7,623 nucleotides of DNA from Candidatus Omnitrophota bacterium (GCA_028710845.1 JAQTTI010000051.1:1-7623); one strand, 5' to 3'. Positions 1 through 6,305 are shown, numbered from the stretch's first letter. Made by a program: numbers and translations. The notes: generated from the letters alone by a model not told the origin.

Positions 1-471
1 CGCTTCCTCAATTTTTGTTACCCCTTCTAAAAAAACACCTTTCACTTTTGCTCCGGAAACAGCCAGGCCGGTCACTTTACTTTTATAGGAAATATTGACT
101 TTATTTTTTTCCAGCTCTTTTTTTAATACATCAAGTATACCGCTTGAACGCGCAGACTCAGGAAATACCCGCATCTGGCGCTCAACTTTTAACTTCAAGT
201 TTCGCTCTTCGAAAAAAGAAATCAATTCGGTATTAAAAAATTTTTTGAAGGCATCCCTCAAAAAATCGCCTCGGTTAAAACGTTTTAAAAAAGTCTGGAG
301 GTCTTCGCTGTTGGTGAGATTACAGCGGCCTTTGCCGCTTAAGAGGAGTTTGTTTCCGGGTGAATTTTTGGCTTCGAATATGGTTACATCCTGCCCGAGA
401 GAACTTGCCCGGATTGCTGCCATCATTCCCGCTGGACCTGCGCCGATTACCGCAATTTTTATTTTTTCCAC
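1..471 (-). CDS. BaiN/HI0933-family NAD(P)/FAD-dependent oxidoreductase, N-terminal part (3' end beyond window)
   Basis: The first 157 codons of a flavoprotein are visible; the frame is open to the left edge, so the C-terminal part is missing. Residues 4-16 hold a Rossmann dinucleotide-binding start with GAGPAG. About residues 35-48 hold the family hallmark, GNKLLLSGKGRCNLTN, and later MRVFPES followed by an LDVLKKEL helix, as in HI0933/YhiN/BaiN proteins (usually about 400 residues). Members bind FAD and are cytoplasmic. Their substrates are mostly unsettled: a bile-acid reductase role (BaiN) is known only for some, so I infer no specific reaction. The start is a GTG at 469-471, chosen because it lies just before the Rossmann strand and has a TAGG-type ribosome site overlapping the pyrE stop codon. 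It follows pyrE by 7 nt, so co-transcription is likely. Confidence 0.88.
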   Translation of the reverse strand, partial: MEKIKIAVIGAGPAGMMAAIRASSLGQDVTIFEAKNSPGNKLLLSGKGRCNLTNSEDLQTFLKRFNRGDFLRDAFKKFFNTELISFFEERNLKLKVERQMRVFPESARSSGILDVLKKELEKNKVNISYKSKVTGLAVSGAKVKGVFLEGVTKIEEA

Positions 472-477
472 AGGATA

Positions 478-481
478 CCTA
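478..481 (-). promoter_or_regulatory. Ribosome binding site of the flavoprotein gene, overlapping the pyrE stop codon
   Basis: On the minus strand the TAG stop of pyrE is followed by G, giving TAGG about 6 nt before the GTG start at 471. It supports the GTG choice, as no in-frame ATG precedes the Rossmann motif. The site is short, so support is modest. Confidence 0.45.
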
Positions 482-1039
482 TAAACCAAAATCAGCGATA
501 GTAAAAATTGAATCCAGCTTTAAACCGGCCTTGGCTAAATTTTCGCTTGCACCCTGCTGGCGGTCTACAATTACGATTACTTTTCGAACTACAATTCCCG
601 CTTTGTCCAGGGCCTGCTTGGCCTCTAGAATCGCTTTTCCGCTGGTAGCCACATCATCGATAAGTATTACCGATTTGCCTTTTGGGATCTCGGGCCCTTC
701 TATCTGTTGCTGCGTCCCATGCTCTTTGGGCTGTTTACGGACGATAAAAGTTGCGATCTCCTGATTTTTGATATAGCTTAAGGCTGCAATTGCACCGGTA
801 ATCGGATCGGCTCCTAATGTAGGCCCGCCGATAGCAAAAGGAGGATCGGATTTAATCATCTCCAAAATAAGGCTGGCTACTAAGAAAGCGCCCCTGGGAG
901 TAAGAGTGATAATCCGGCCATCAAGGTAATAGTTGCTTTCTTTACCGCTGGAAAGGGTAAATTTGCCCCTCTTTAGGGCCTGATTATTTAATAATTCGAA
1001 CAGTTCTTTTTTTAATTCTTGCGGGTTTTTGTTTTCCAT
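479..1039 (-). CDS. pyrE: Orotate phosphoribosyltransferase
   Basis: This 186-residue protein transfers the phosphoribosyl group of PRPP to orotate, giving orotidine 5'-phosphate in de novo pyrimidine synthesis; the enzyme is a cytoplasmic dimer. Seen in the sequence: an N-terminal SSGKESNYYLDGR segment (residues 30-42) typical of PyrE; the flexible catalytic loop with VRKQPKEHG (100-108); and the PRPP-binding motif VILIDDVATSGKA (124-136), with its acidic pair D128-D129. DRQQGA (159-164) is the usual late segment. The length is normal for a bacterial PyrE. The ATG at 1037-1039 fits the family's N-terminus. No Shine-Dalgarno sequence precedes it; a near-consensus promoter ends only 9 nt upstream, so the mRNA is probably leaderless. 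It is divergent from comF and followed after 7 nt by the flavoprotein gene. Confidence 0.96.
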   Translation of the reverse strand: MENKNPQELKKELFELLNNQALKRGKFTLSSGKESNYYLDGRIITLTPRGAFLVASLILEMIKSDPPFAIGGPTLGADPITGAIAALSYIKNQEIATFIVRKQPKEHGTQQQIEGPEIPKGKSVILIDDVATSGKAILEAKQALDKAGIVVRKVIVIVDRQQGASENLAKAGLKLDSIFTIADFGL

Positions 1040-1058
1040 AGTAGTTTTATTCTACTAT
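1038..1058. repeat. Inverted repeat ATAGTAG-N7-CTACTAT over the pyrE start and -10 box
   Basis: Two perfect 7-bp arms (1038-1044 and 1052-1058) separated by 7 nt cover the first two bases of the pyrE ATG, the predicted transcription start and half of the -10 box. The position suits an operator. The AT-rich arms would form only a weak RNA hairpin, and the arms are not fully transcribed from either promoter, so DNA binding is the more natural reading. Function is inference. Confidence 0.55.
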
Positions 1059-1077
1059 TTGCGGCACTCAGTGTCAA
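1049..1077 (-). promoter_or_regulatory. Predicted sigma70-type promoter of pyrE, giving a near-leaderless transcript
   Basis: Reading the minus strand, a perfect -35 box TTGACA (1077-1072) is followed by a 17-nt spacer and the -10 box TAGAAT (1054-1049, five of six consensus bases). A start 7 nt past the -10 box falls near position 1042, three bases before the ATG at 1039; a start at the ATG itself is also plausible. There is no room for a Shine-Dalgarno sequence. The transcription start is inferred from spacing, not observed. Confidence 0.8.
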
Positions 1078-1088
1078 TTACTTTGACA
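1072..1088. repeat. Inverted repeat formed by the two divergent -35 boxes
   Basis: TGTCAA (1072-1077), 5 nt, TTGACA (1083-1088): the arms are the two -35 boxes of the divergent promoters, read in opposite directions. The spacing is so tight that two RNA polymerases probably could not bind both promoters at once. Confidence 0.7.
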
Positions 1089-1111
1089 AACGAAGGTTTC
1101 GTTGATATTAT
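1083..1111 (+). promoter_or_regulatory. Predicted sigma70-type promoter of comF-lptF-lptG, giving a leaderless transcript
   Basis: A perfect -35 box TTGACA (1083-1088), a 17-nt spacer and the -10 box TATTAT (1106-1111, five of six consensus bases) stand directly before the comF ATG at 1119. A start 7-8 nt beyond the -10 box is position 1118-1119, the A of the ATG or the base before it. The mRNA should therefore have no 5' leader. The spacer contains a 6-bp perfect dyad (1089-1103), a possible repressor site. Confidence 0.82.
1089..1103. repeat. Dyad AACGAA-N3-TTCGTT in the comF promoter spacer, candidate operator
   Basis: Perfect 6-bp arms around a 3-nt centre fill positions 1089-1103, immediately after the comF -35 box and two bases before its -10 box. 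A protein bound here would block polymerase. No regulator gene is visible in the window, so the binding protein, if any, is unknown. Confidence 0.5.
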
Positions 1112-1118
1112 AGTTTTT

Positions 1119-1838
1119 ATGTTGGCGCATTTATTAAGCGGCTTAAGGGATTTAATCTACCCGGATTGCTGTTTGATTTGCAAAAATAGGCTTAACCAGG
1201 AGCACAACCCGGTCTGCGCTAATTGTTTAAGAAAAATAGAAATGAATCTTCCCCCCTTCTGCGCTGATTGCGGCAGGCACCTTGACCAGGAATCTATAGC
1301 AAGGAATATATGCAGAAATTGCAAAAATAATAAATTCCATTTTGACAAGGCATTTAGCCCCTGCATTTATACGGGCGCAATTAAAAAACTTATCCATGAA
1401 TTTAAATATAAATACAAGGATTACCTGGGAGAATATTTCTCTTCGCTGATGAATGATTTTATCCGAACCTATAACCTGCCAATCGAACATTTGGATTATA
1501 TTGTCCCCATACCTCTTTACAAAAGCCGGTTAAGGGAAAGGGAATTTAACCAGTCCCAGGTTTTAGCGTCCCTAATCGCTAAGGAATTCGGAAAAAAAGA
1601 GCTTAGCGGCATACTTATCCGTAATAAGGCCAATAAAACCCAGGCAGGACTTAACTTTAAACAGCGCCAGCAAAATGTATTGGGTTGTTTTTGTGTCAGC
1701 GATCCGCAAATAATTAAAGATACGGATTTACTGCTTATCGATGATGTTTTAACCACGGCAGCCACCTCCGATGAAGCTGCGAAATGTTTAAAAAATGCGG
1801 GGGCCAAAACGGTTATTCTTTTGACCCTGGCTAATTAA
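1119..1838 (+). CDS. comF: ComF-family phosphoribosyltransferase with N-terminal zinc-binding cysteines
   Basis: The 239-residue protein has the ComF layout. A cysteine-rich N-terminus carries CxxC pairs at C18/C21, C33/C36, C48/C51 and C65/C68, likely for zinc. A type I phosphoribosyltransferase domain follows, with VPIPLYKSRLREREFNQS (129-146) and the PRPP motif LLLIDDVLTTAAT (204-216). In competent bacteria ComF helps single-stranded DNA entry or processing; homologues (GntX) occur in many non-competent species, where the substrate is unknown. The frame is open further upstream to an ATG at 1029, but that start would read through the pyrE start and the promoter. The ATG at 1119 gives a normal family length and N-terminus (DLIYPDCCLIC). 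No Shine-Dalgarno is present; a leaderless mRNA is predicted. lptF begins 1 nt after the stop. Confidence 0.93.
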   Translation: MLAHLLSGLRDLIYPDCCLICKNRLNQEHNPVCANCLRKIEMNLPPFCADCGRHLDQESIARNICRNCKNNKFHFDKAFSPCIYTGAIKKLIHEFKYKYKDYLGEYFSSLMNDFIRTYNLPIEHLDYIVPIPLYKSRLREREFNQSQVLASLIAKEFGKKELSGILIRNKANKTQAGLNFKQRQQNVLGCFCVSDPQIIKDTDLLLIDDVLTTAATSDEAAKCLKNAGAKTVILLTLAN

Positions 1839-1839
1839 A

Positions 1840-2943
1840 ATGAAAATTTTGCGTAATTACATATTAAGAGAATTTACCGGCCCCTTGTTGTTGTGCCTTG
1901 GGGTTTTAACCTTCCTGATGGTATTGATCGGGAATTTAAAACGGATTGCCGAATTGGTCATAAATAAGGGCGTTGACCTATTTAGCGTAATCCAGATTTT
2001 CATCTACCTTACTCCTTATATAGTTACTTATACATTACCCATATCGATATTGGTAGCGATATTGCTGGCCTTAGGCAGGTTATCCGGCGACAACGAAGTA
2101 ATCGCTATCCGCTCAAGCGGCATAAATCTATTCAGGTTAATCCTGCCCTTATTGATCATCGGCCTGGCCTGCAGCCTTGGCTTGGCCAGTTTTAACGACC
2201 GGGCAGCCTCTTATGCCCATTTTGCCTATAGAAAAACATTGCAAGAAATGGGGGTAAAAAACCCGACTGCGGCTTTTGAAGAAGGCGTATTTATAGATTC
2301 TTTCAAAAAATATATCCTTTTTATCTATGATGTCGACCAGAAAAAAAACCGGCTCAACAACATCCGGATCTATGAGCCTCAGGGCGAAGATAAACCAACC
2401 CGTACCATCGTGGCCAAGTCGGGTGAATTTATAACTATACCCGGGAAAAATGCCATTAAGCTTAAACTAATCGACGGCTCAAGCGATGAGCCGGACCCTG
2501 AAAACCCGACTAATTTTTATAAACTAAATTTCCGGACTTATTTTATGGACCTTGATATCGCCCAAATGCAGGACAAGGTGGTTGACAAAAAATATAAAGA
2601 AATGACAATCCAGGAATTAAAAAAAGAGGCCATAAAGTTAAAAAGCGAGGGCATCAGCCCTGCTCCGATAATAACCAAAATCCACGAAAAGTTAGCGCTG
2701 GCATTTTCCTGTTTTGTATTTATGCTTCTGGGTTCTTCATTGGGAATCATCACCCGCAGGAGGGAAAAATCAATTAATATCGGAATTGCCGTATTAATCA
2801 TCGTCTGCTATTACCCGATGTATATCGGCTTAGCCGCTTTGGCTATGGAAGGGCATCTGCCTGCCGGTTTTGCCCTCTGGCTGCCCAACATGATTTTCGG
2901 CGCTGTCGGGGGATATTTAACCTATAAACTATGCGCATCTTAG
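1840..2943 (+). CDS. lptF: LPS export ABC transporter permease, LptF-like
   Basis: A 367-residue YjgP/YjgQ-family permease of the inner-membrane LptB2FG complex, which extracts lipopolysaccharide and passes it to the periplasmic bridge. Hydrophobic segments at about 13-31, 49-78 and 97-117, then 284-305, 311-336 and 342-363, match the six-helix fold. Residues about 118-275 form the periplasmic jellyroll-type domain. DNEVIAIRSSG (84-94) is the cytoplasmic coupling helix that meets the ATPase LptB. I call it LptF rather than LptG because it is first of the pair and its periplasmic segment (LFIYDVD...IRIYEPQG...TIVAKSG, about 160-195) resembles E. coli LptF; the F/G split is less certain than the family. 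It starts 1 nt after comF with no clear Shine-Dalgarno, so translation is probably coupled. No lptB or lptC is in view. Confidence 0.9.
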   Translation: MKILRNYILREFTGPLLLCLGVLTFLMVLIGNLKRIAELVINKGVDLFSVIQIFIYLTPYIVTYTLPISILVAILLALGRLSGDNEVIAIRSSGINLFRLILPLLIIGLACSLGLASFNDRAASYAHFAYRKTLQEMGVKNPTAAFEEGVFIDSFKKYILFIYDVDQKKNRLNNIRIYEPQGEDKPTRTIVAKSGEFITIPGKNAIKLKLIDGSSDEPDPENPTNFYKLNFRTYFMDLDIAQMQDKVVDKKYKEMTIQELKKEAIKLKSEGISPAPIITKIHEKLALAFSCFVFMLLGSSLGIITRRREKSINIGIAVLIIVCYYPMYIGLAALAMEGHLPAGFALWLPNMIFGAVGGYLTYKLCAS

Positions 2944-4031
2944 ACCGCTACATATTAAAATCCATTATTCTTATCTTTTTTTCCTGTATTTTTATTTTTC
3001 TTTTCCTTTATATAGTCATTGATTTACTTTCTAACCTGGATGAAATATTAAAACACCAGGCTACTTTCATACTCCTTGTCCGTTATTATCTGTCATACCT
3101 GCCGATAATGTTTGTCCAGATTTCACCTTTTGCCTGCTTGCTTGCTTCAGTCTACAGTTTTGCCAAACTCAACCATAACAACGAAATTATTGCTATGCGT
3201 TCAAGCGGATTAAGCATATTAGAGATTGCCAGAAACCCGCTGATCTTCGGATTTATGATAAGCATGCTGGTATTCCTGATAAGCGACAGGTTTGTGCCGG
3301 TTTCGATGGCCGAGAACCAAAAAATAAAAATACAGATCGAGGAAGGATCCCCCAAGGGTAAGGTTAAAAAAGATCAAGCGATTATTAACCTTTCGATGTA
3401 TGGATTAAGAAACAGGTTGTTCTTTATCAATAAATTTTCACCCGCTACTAAAACTATGGAAGGAATCACAATTCTGGAGCAGGACGAAAATCAGAATCTG
3501 CTAAAAAAAATCATCGCCTCTAAGGGTGTTTACCGTGAAGGATTATGGAGATTCTCGCAAAGTATAACCTATAATTTCGATGAAAATGGCCAGATGATCG
3601 ATGACCCTATTTTTTTCGAAGAAGAGATCATGAATATACCTGAAACCCCGGAAAATTTTTCTGCACTAAGGCAAAAACCCGAATTGATGACTATCCGGCA
3701 GATCGAAGATTACATTTGGAGGCTTTCTAAAAGCGGGGCGAATAGCGTGATAAGAAACTTAAAGGTAGATTTATATCAACGCTTCGTTTCGCCGTTTACC
3801 AGCGTGATAATTATACTTCTGGGGATTCCTTTTTCCTTATTGATGCGTAAACGGGCGACAGGTATGAATGCCGTAGGGGTCTCAATTATCGTGGGTTTTC
3901 TCTATTATGTCTTAGATGCCGTCTGTCTAGCCTTGGGAAAATCCGGTTTACTTATGCCTTTTTTAGCCGCCACTTTAAGCCACATCATTATTTTATCCGG
4001 CAGCCTTTATTTTATCTCAAAACTTCCTTAA
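2931..4031 (+). CDS. lptG: LPS export ABC transporter permease, LptG-like
   Basis: A 366-residue partner of the preceding permease. Predicted membrane helices lie at about 10-32, 46-78, 101-121, 286-306, 313-335 and 342-363, with a periplasmic domain at about 122-280. NNEIIAMRSSG (83-93) is the LptB-coupling helix. The N-terminus MRILDRYILK matches the LDRYI start of LptG proteins, and the periplasmic part (FFINKF...GITILEQDENQNLLKKIIASKGVY, roughly 164-201) also reads LptG-like. The gene overlaps the end of lptF by 13 nt and has no well-placed ribosome site; a G-run at 2908-2912 is about 18 nt away, so re-initiation after lptF is likely. Its TAA stop shares bases with the stop of convergent alr. 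Confidence 0.9.
   Translation: MRILDRYILKSIILIFFSCIFIFLFLYIVIDLLSNLDEILKHQATFILLVRYYLSYLPIMFVQISPFACLLASVYSFAKLNHNNEIIAMRSSGLSILEIARNPLIFGFMISMLVFLISDRFVPVSMAENQKIKIQIEEGSPKGKVKKDQAIINLSMYGLRNRLFFINKFSPATKTMEGITILEQDENQNLLKKIIASKGVYREGLWRFSQSITYNFDENGQMIDDPIFFEEEIMNIPETPENFSALRQKPELMTIRQIEDYIWRLSKSGANSVIRNLKVDLYQRFVSPFTSVIIILLGIPFSLLMRKRATGMNAVGVSIIVGFLYYVLDAVCLALGKSGLLMPFLAATLSHIIILSGSLYFISKLP
4028..4031. other. Convergent stop-codon overlap of lptG and alr
   Basis: The four bases TTAA serve both genes: TAA at 4029-4031 ends lptG on the plus strand, and the complement of 4028-4030 is the TAA of alr on the minus strand. No GC-rich hairpin with a T-run is visible on either side, so both transcripts probably run into the opposing gene. 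Confidence 0.85.
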
Positions 4032-5164
4032 TTCTTTTGTTTATCTTTATAAATCCTGGGAATCCTGCCTCCTAAACCGCAGACAATTTCATAAGGGATC
4101 GTCGCTGATAAAGACGCTAGCTCTTCAACAGTTACCTTGCAATCTCCCTGCTTGCCTATCAAAATTACTTCGTCTCCTATCTTCGGCCTTAAGCTTCCGA
4201 CATCAACCATTATCTGGTCCATACAAATCCTGCCGCTGATTACAAACCGCTTTCCGGAAACCAGCACCGGAGCCAGGCTAGAAAGATTCCTCGGGTAACC
4301 ATCGCCATAGCCGATCGGCAGCGTAATGATACGTGTTAAACGCTTGGTTAAATAAGTGCCGCCATAACTTATGCCATAGCCGGGCGGGACTTCTTTTATA
4401 AATACGATCCTGGTTTTAAGGGATAAGACCGGTTTTAGTTTTATCTTCAGGTCTTCTTTTGGATGCAAGCCGTAAATTACCAAGCCGGGCCTGACCATGG
4501 TAAAATGGCTGCCTTTATAATCGATTAAACCGACGCTATTGGCAGCATGCACCAAAGGAATGGTTATGCCGCATTTTTTTAAGTCCTCAACCAGCTTTTT
4601 AAACAAATTGATCTGTAAATCCGTAAATTCACGGTTTAAATCTGCAAATGCGAAATGGGTGAATATCCCCTCGATGGCTATATTCTTAAGTTTATGTATA
4701 TCCTTTACCAGCTTAAACGCGTCATTATGCAATATACCGATCCTGCCCATCCCTGTATCTACTTTGATATGAAGGCGTATCTGCTTTTTTAAAACACCGG
4801 CTTTAGCGTTAAAAAGACAGGCCATTTCTTTATCGCAAATAGTAGGCGTAAGCTCATATTTAAAAATAGGCTGGATGTCTTTTTTAAGGATCAGGCCGAG
4901 TATCAAGATAGGCAGTTTTACGCCGGATTTTCTTAATTTTATTCCTTCGTCGATAGAGGCTACCCCCAAATAATCTACTCCGCATGAGACCAGCTTTTTG
5001 GATACGGCAACTATACCGTGGCCGTAAGCATCGGCTTTTACCGTAACTAAAACCTTCACCTGCGAAGGAAGCAGCGATTTTACCTGCCTGAAATTATGTT
5101 CCAAATTATCCAGGTTAACTTCGGCCCAGGTAGGCCGGTAACCTATTTTGTCTTTATCTGGCAT
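4028..5164 (-). CDS. alr: Alanine racemase (PLP-dependent)
   Basis: A 378-residue enzyme that interconverts L- and D-alanine in the cytoplasm, supplying D-alanine for peptidoglycan. The N-terminal barrel begins RPTWAEVNLDNLEHN (10-24) and has the PLP lysine K43 in VKADAYGHG (42-50). HIKVDTGMGRIG (132-143) holds K134 and R141, the latter expected to contact the cofactor. The second catalytic residue is Y267 in GYGISYGGTY, followed by LPIGYGDGYPR (282-292) and GRICMDQIMVDV (311-322). All key residues are present and length is standard, so an active enzyme is expected. The ATG at 5162-5164 lies 22 nt inside tsaB; no strong Shine-Dalgarno is seen, suggesting translational coupling. Last gene visible in the minus-strand operon. 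Confidence 0.97.
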   Translation of the reverse strand: MPDKDKIGYRPTWAEVNLDNLEHNFRQVKSLLPSQVKVLVTVKADAYGHGIVAVSKKLVSCGVDYLGVASIDEGIKLRKSGVKLPILILGLILKKDIQPIFKYELTPTICDKEMACLFNAKAGVLKKQIRLHIKVDTGMGRIGILHNDAFKLVKDIHKLKNIAIEGIFTHFAFADLNREFTDLQINLFKKLVEDLKKCGITIPLVHAANSVGLIDYKGSHFTMVRPGLVIYGLHPKEDLKIKLKPVLSLKTRIVFIKEVPPGYGISYGGTYLTKRLTRIITLPIGYGDGYPRNLSSLAPVLVSGKRFVISGRICMDQIMVDVGSLRPKIGDEVILIGKQGDCKVTVEELASLSATIPYEIVCGLGGRIPRIYKDKQKN

Positions 5165-5814
5165 TCTTTGGGATATAAATAAATCGGTTTAACGGTTAAG
5201 CTTGAATTAAACTGTTTTCTTTTTATTTTCGAAAGGACAAGCTCCAGAAGATGGTAAGGCTTAAGGACCCAATAATCTTTATCTAACACAGCACTTTTAA
5301 GCTTGGCTAAAAATTGATTACGGTATAAAGCCGCGGCGTCACCCAAAATCAGGGGTTTCTGCCCGAATTCTTTTAAGAATTCATCCAAATTTAACAGGCG
5401 GTAGGGAGTTTTTCTTTTTAAAACCCCTTTTTCAAATTTATAGGAAGAACAATAAATAAGCCCCCTCCTGGCATCAAGGGCTGTAACTATTAACCGGTTA
5501 TCCGGTTTTGCATTTTTGGCCAGGATATCCAGGGAAGAAACTCCGATAACCGGCTTGTTTCTGGCTATACTTAACCCTTTAATCGTGGCCAAACCTATGC
5601 GTAAACCTGTAAATGAACCGGGGCCTAAACCGCAGCCAAAAAAATCGATCTCGGAAATCTTTATCCCTGCCGCATCGCTTACCCTTTTAATTGTGGGGGC
5701 TAATATCGAGGAAAGGTTCCTGCCGACATCAAGGCTGTATTCATAAAATTTCCCGTCCGAATAAAGGCCGAGGCACAGGTTTTTAGTAGACGTATCGATT
5801 GCTAATATCTTCAT
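5143..5814 (-). CDS. tsaB: tRNA threonylcarbamoyladenosine biosynthesis protein TsaB
   Basis: TsaB is the ASKHA-fold partner that stabilises TsaD in the complex making t6A37 on ANN-decoding tRNAs. The 223-residue protein begins MKILAIDTST (ASKHA phosphate-1 region) and carries the family signature GPGSFTGLR (64-72), a LDARRGLIY strand (113-121) and the C-terminal PIYLYPKECQI (210-220). In many TsaB proteins the helix after the second strand begins with a His-Ser-Glu-type motif; here the segment reads RNLSSILAP (32-40), without the histidine. Its start overlaps tsaE by 4 nt (ATGA) and has an AAGGA site 6 nt upstream. tsaD and tsaC are not in the window. Confidence 0.95.
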   Translation of the reverse strand: MKILAIDTSTKNLCLGLYSDGKFYEYSLDVGRNLSSILAPTIKRVSDAAGIKISEIDFFGCGLGPGSFTGLRIGLATIKGLSIARNKPVIGVSSLDILAKNAKPDNRLIVTALDARRGLIYCSSYKFEKGVLKRKTPYRLLNLDEFLKEFGQKPLILGDAAALYRNQFLAKLKSAVLDKDYWVLKPYHLLELVLSKIKRKQFNSSLTVKPIYLYPKECQIKTK

Positions 5815-6305
5815 TTCTTATCCTTTTTCAAATTTTCCAATATTTTTCTGTATGTTTTACCTTTAGCGCTGAATTTAAGCAGCCGCTTATTTTTACTTTT
5901 TAAAATTAACTTAACTCTTAAAAATTCTTTCGGCAAAAGAAACTTCAAGCGCTCAGGCCATTCAATTATAGTTACGGCATCGCCATAGCCTTGCCGGCCG
6001 GTATAACCAGCAGGATAAAAATATTCCTCATAGCCTAAAGCAAAAATATCCTGCGGATCTCGAAGACGGTAAAGGTCGAAATGCTGTAAGAATAACTTCC
6101 CCTTATGCACTTTAAGCAAAACAAAGGTCGGGCTGTTTACATCATCTTTATCTATCTTTAATCCTTGGGCAATACCCTTGGCTAATATTGTTTTACCTGC
6201 GCCAAGCGGCCCGGACAAAAGGATAATCTCTCCTCCCGATAGATTAGCGGCCAGTTTTTTCCCTATTTTTCTAGTCTGGCTGACCGAAGTTGATAACTTT
6301 TCCAT
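5811..6305 (-). CDS. tsaE: tRNA threonylcarbamoyladenosine biosynthesis ATPase TsaE
   Basis: TsaE is the P-loop ATPase that acts on the TsaB-TsaD complex during t6A synthesis. The 164-residue protein has Walker A GPLGAGKT (32-39), NSPTFVLL (57-64), HFDLYRL (75-81) with the conserved aspartate D77, and IIEWPE (113-118). Compared with E. coli TsaE as I recall it, about ten extra residues stand between EEYF (93-96) and the EWPE strand: a Gly/Tyr-rich stretch at about 97-109 encoded by GC-rich DNA (5979-6017). The basic C-terminus (LKSKNKRLLKFSAKGKTYRK) is also longer than in many members. The ATG overlaps the thiL stop (TAATG) and has only a weak AGG site 8 nt upstream. It precedes tsaB with a 4-nt overlap, the usual TsaE-TsaB neighbourhood. 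Confidence 0.94.
   Translation of the reverse strand: MEKLSTSVSQTRKIGKKLAANLSGGEIILLSGPLGAGKTILAKGIAQGLKIDKDDVNSPTFVLLKVHKGKLFLQHFDLYRLRDPQDIFALGYEEYFYPAGYTGRQGYGDAVTIIEWPERLKFLLPKEFLRVKLILKSKNKRLLKFSAKGKTYRKILENLKKDKK
5821..5825 (-). promoter_or_regulatory. Shine-Dalgarno sequence of tsaB
   Basis: AAGGA on the minus strand lies 6 nt before the tsaB ATG, inside the end of tsaE. It fixes the start and shows the organism uses Shine-Dalgarno initiation for internal operon genes. Confidence 0.75.
5979..6017 (-). other. GC-rich in-frame insertion in tsaE with an 8-bp palindrome
   Basis: These 39 bases encode residues 97-109 of TsaE, reading YPAGYTGRQGYGD. They are about 59% G+C (23 of 39), above the surrounding sequence, and contain the perfect palindrome CCGGCCGG (5994-6001). 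CCTGCTGG and CCGGCAAGG flank it as an imperfect inverted repeat. The stretch falls in a loop before the EWPE strand. It resembles a decayed short palindromic element kept in frame, but could be ordinary loop-length variation. Confidence 0.4.

Noticed and set aside
95..764. Two overlapping plus-strand open frames (95-484 and 360-764)
   Set aside because: They are antisense to the flavoprotein and pyrE genes, with no family motif or ribosome site.
1038..1058. The ATAGTAG/CTACTAT repeat as a transcription terminator
   Set aside because: The stem is AT-rich, has no following T-run, and lies at the start rather than the end of genes.
1029..1118. A 30-codon upstream extension of comF starting at ATG 1029
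   Set aside because: It would run through the pyrE start codon and both promoters, adds residues with no ComF similarity, and makes the protein longer than usual. ATG 1119 gives the normal N-terminus.
2908..2912. G-run as the ribosome site of lptG
   Set aside because: It is about 18 nt from the ATG, too far for normal pairing; coupling to lptF is more likely.
5991..6010. CCGGCCGG region as an intrinsic terminator inside tsaE
   Set aside because: It is inside an intact reading frame and no T-run follows the palindrome on the transcribed strand.
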